This document shows positions 58,524-60,354 of a stretch of 60,354 bases of DNA, piece after piece (the first letter of the stretch is position 1; each line of letters opens with the position of its first letter). The notes beneath the pieces were generated by a model. It saw only the letters and a list, made by a program, of their open reading frames with translations, did not search any database and had not been told where the DNA came from. Made by a program: the position numbers and the translations under genes. This stretch comes from JBGCEZ01 sp045106735. GTDB lineage: Bacteria > Planctomycetota > Phycisphaerae > Phycisphaerales > SM1A02. Location of the stretch: NCBI GenBank assembly GCA_045106735.1, contig JBGCEZ010000018.1, positions 1-60,354 on the forward strand, given 5' to 3'.

Positions 58524-59743
58524 TGGCGACGCCGCGACATGCTTGGCTTGGAGCCGACCGGTCCCGGTGGCCGAACTGGTCGAACTGGTCGAACTGGCCG
58601 CGGCGGTCATGCTGGCCATCCCATCCGCACCGACTCATGGTGAGCGTCCTGTTGGCCGCGACACTTGCATCTGCTGGCTGCCGCGGCGCGGATGATTCGG
58701 CGGCAACGTCATCGGCCGACGAACGAACCGGGACGAGCGTTGGCGGTGGCTCGGTGGCCACTGATCGTCCGCGCATCGTCGTGAGCGCCGCGCCCTTGGC
58801 GGATCTCGCGCGGCGCATCGCCGCGGATCTTCCGTTCGACATTGATCTCGTCCCGTCGACGGGTCCGGGCCGCGACGACCTGCGATCCGTCATCGCCGCC
58901 GACCTGATCGTCCTCCACGGCGCGGGCCACGAAACGTGGGCCAGCACCGCGAATCTCCCCCGCTCGCGAACCTTGGTCGTGGCCGACGGTCACCGTGAAG
59001 CGTGGGTTCTGTCGCCGGGGTCGCGCTCGCACGGCCACGGCCCGGGCGGCCCGGGAACGGCTCGGGCGCCGATCCCCGAGACGTGGTTCGCCCCAGAACT
59101 CGCGGCCGACGCCGCACTGAGCATTTCAGAAGCGCTGGGCAAGCGCTGGCCCGAGCACGCCCGTGCACTTTCGGAGAACGCGTCGCGGCTCACGGATCAA
59201 CTGGCCGAGATTGAAGCGACCCTGGCGGATGCAGGCAGCCGGCTCGGCGGCCGCCCGGTGCTGCTGGCCGCAGATCCCGCGATGTACCTCACGCGCGGGC
59301 CGCAATGGCGCACGAGCTCGGTGGCGATCTCGCGCGGTGATTCGTGGACCGATGCCGACGCGGCGGCGGTCGAGGCCGGACTCGACTTGACGATGGACGC
59401 GGCGGCCGAGGCGCCGGAGACGCAACGCGGCCCCGGTGCGGCCGGTTTGCTGCCGGAAGCACGTCCGGGCGAAGCCTCACGCCCGCGGGGCCTGATCCTC
59501 TTCACCGGACCGATCACGCCCGAGCGTGCGAAGCGCATCCGCGAGCAGCACGGCCTGGTGCCGGTGGTTGTCCCGGCGTCAGGCGATGGACGATGGCTCG
59601 ACCGGTTCGCCGAGGGCGTGGACGCACTCGCCGCCGCCGCACGCTCGATGAGCAGTCCTGCCGACGGCGGAGCGCAACCGGCGGCACGCAGCGGTGGAAC
59701 GTCTCCGCGGAACGCTATCCGCCCACGCCCACGCCCGACATGA
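58523..59743 (+). CDS. ZnuA/TroA-like metal-binding lipoprotein
   Basis: About 406 residues from ATG 58523 (overlaps the permease stop); ATG 58637 (MVSVLLAATLASAGC) is an alternative, since the first 38 residues are Trp/Arg-rich (PNWSNWSNW) from a 9-bp repeat. Lipobox LASAGC. The mature part follows cluster A-I solute-binding proteins: IVVSAAPLADLARRIA, ADLIVLHGAGHETWAS, then the His-rich SRSHGHGPGG, PETWFAPELAADAALSISEALGKRWPEHARALSENASRLTDQLAEIEATL. It is shorter and less conserved after this region than typical ZnuA. It probably captures a metal, likely zinc, for the FtsX-type ABC complex of this operon, an unusual partner for this class. Confidence 0.8.
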   Translation: MATPRHAWLGADRSRWPNWSNWSNWPRRSCWPSHPHRLMVSVLLAATLASAGCRGADDSAATSSADERTGTSVGGGSVATDRPRIVVSAAPLADLARRIAADLPFDIDLVPSTGPGRDDLRSVIAADLIVLHGAGHETWASTANLPRSRTLVVADGHREAWVLSPGSRSHGHGPGGPGTARAPIPETWFAPELAADAALSISEALGKRWPEHARALSENASRLTDQLAEIEATLADAGSRLGGRPVLLAADPAMYLTRGPQWRTSSVAISRGDSWTDADAAAVEAGLDLTMDAAAEAPETQRGPGAAGLLPEARPGEASRPRGLILFTGPITPERAKRIREQHGLVPVVVPASGDGRWLDRFAEGVDALAAAARSMSSPADGGAQPAARSGGTSPRNAIRPRPRPT

Positions 59744-60354
59744 TGTCGTTCATGGCCTGATCCGGGGCATCCGCCCGAAAGACGCGGCCATCGGTGGCGA
59801 AGCGAATCATGAGCCGGCCAGAGGTTGCCACAGAGAGTTCGATCAACCGAACCTCGCCCGCGTCGCTGAGCCTCAGGGCGCGGCGCCAGATGCGAACGGT
59901 GTCGCGCGCGTCGGGATCCACTTGACCGCTGTCCGGACCAGCGATCTGCCCCTGCCGCCCGAAGATCACCCCGTCGGCCGAGCCCGCACCGCCAGCTTCT
60001 TCCTGCAGGGCGGCGACGAATGACCCGATGCGCCGGGCCTGCTGGGCGTCCATGGCTTCGGCCAAAGCGACCGCGGTTTCAGCATCGCCGGCATCCACGA
60101 TCAAGACCTGCAGTGAACGCGGAGCCGACGACGGTCCGCCGCTCGAATCCGCCGTGGTCCATTGCAGTTCGCGGGCCGAGACGACGGTCGTGCGAGCCCG
60201 GCCGGCAAGCTGCAGGTTTCCGGCGAAGAGTGATGCGACTTCGATCGCGTCCATCGCCGATTCGTCGCGTGCCCAGTCGGCATCGGACAGCGACGCCTCG
60301 ATCGCCGCGACCGCATCGCTGACGATCCCGGGTGGTCGCGGGGCGACGGGCACC
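59715..60354 (-). CDS. Unrecognised protein, 5' end outside window
   Basis: At least 212 residues, open to the right edge; the GTG at 60353 is probably internal. The sequence has alternating helices and strands (AMDAIEVASLFAGNLQLAGRARTTVVSARELQWTT; LQVLIVDAGDAETAVALAEAMDAQQARRIGSFVAAL; DGVIFGRQGQIAG; EVRLIELSVATSGRLMIRFAT). No family recognised. It converges on and overlaps the end of the ZnuA-like gene by about 29 bp. Confidence 0.5.
   Translation of the reverse strand, partial: VPVAPRPPGIVSDAVAAIEASLSDADWARDESAMDAIEVASLFAGNLQLAGRARTTVVSARELQWTTADSSGGPSSAPRSLQVLIVDAGDAETAVALAEAMDAQQARRIGSFVAALQEEAGGAGSADGVIFGRQGQIAGPDSGQVDPDARDTVRIWRRALRLSDAGEVRLIELSVATSGRLMIRFATDGRVFRADAPDQAMNDIMSGVGVGG

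Noticed and set aside
56118..58619. An 833-codon open frame on the minus strand opposite the ABC operon
   Set aside because: The plus strand has clear ABC ATPase and permease motifs with overlapping starts and stops. The antisense translation is Arg/Ala/Pro-rich without family motifs, as expected in a GC-rich genome.

Overview
The window is a GC-rich chromosomal segment, almost certainly from a planctomycete of the Phycisphaerae/Phycisphaerales type. The support is internal. Five secreted proteins end in dockerin-like calcium-loop tags (pattern DVDGDGxVxFxDVxxVLxAWGPC). There is a giant PVC-type propeller/HEAT/cytochrome c protein, two sets of ECF sigma factor plus membrane Ser/Thr kinase with a TPR-like sensor, and small membrane proteins with CxxCGYDL...CxECGEP zinc ribbons. 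I saw no rRNA, tRNA, CRISPR array, transposase, phage gene or attachment site.

Layout. 1-2 kb: end of a zinc-ribbon protein, a DUF6624-type lipoprotein, a zinc-ribbon membrane protein. 2-6.2 kb (minus): tightly overlapping four-gene operon of a divergent lysine-2,3-aminomutase-family radical SAM enzyme, both subunits of a 3-oxoacid CoA-transferase, and a class III aminotransferase; a MurR/RpiR regulator diverges from it, followed by an MccF-like S66 peptidase and a membrane-anchored protein gene split by an in-frame TGA. 10-11.8 kb (minus): VOC protein, then the SbtA bicarbonate transporter with its PII-like partner SbtB. 11.9-15.6 kb: PVC cytochrome. 15.6-30.6 kb: large secreted/surface proteins (dockerin-tagged, beta-helix, EF-hand esterase, kelch-like propeller) with a sigma factor and a kinase-TPR gene. 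30.6-41.6 kb: HbpS/GlcG-like protein, HIT-like protein, a helical exported protein, a polysaccharide deacetylase/acetyltransferase pair, an Amt-GGDEF-EAL fusion, a PPP-like phosphatase and a PPK2. 41.8-48.2 kb (minus): two dockerin-tagged proteins and a translationally coupled sigma/kinase operon. 48.4-53.9 kb: MRJP/yellow-like lipoprotein, asparagine synthetase, M28-PDZ aminopeptidase. 54.6-59.7 kb: a four-gene ABC operon (membrane protein, LolD/MacB-like ATPase, FtsX-like permease, ZnuA/TroA-like lipoprotein) with His-rich segments in three products, suggesting metal (zinc?) handling. The window ends inside an unrecognised gene.

The most coherent possible new system is the 2-6.2 kb operon. 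Its activities can be placed in series: alpha-amino acid to beta-amino acid (radical SAM aminomutase), to beta-keto acid (beta-transaminase-like class III enzyme), to 3-oxoacyl-CoA (CoA-transferase). That would be a compact beta-amino-acid catabolic route without the KamDE/Kdd/Kce enzymes of lysine fermentation; the substrate cannot be told from sequence. A second theme is the abundance of 11-13 bp tandem repeats, both between genes and, as in-frame 12-bp arrays, inside unrelated genes. Two such arrays encode nearly the same DGLADGPA peptide in a deacetylase and in an ABC-operon membrane protein.
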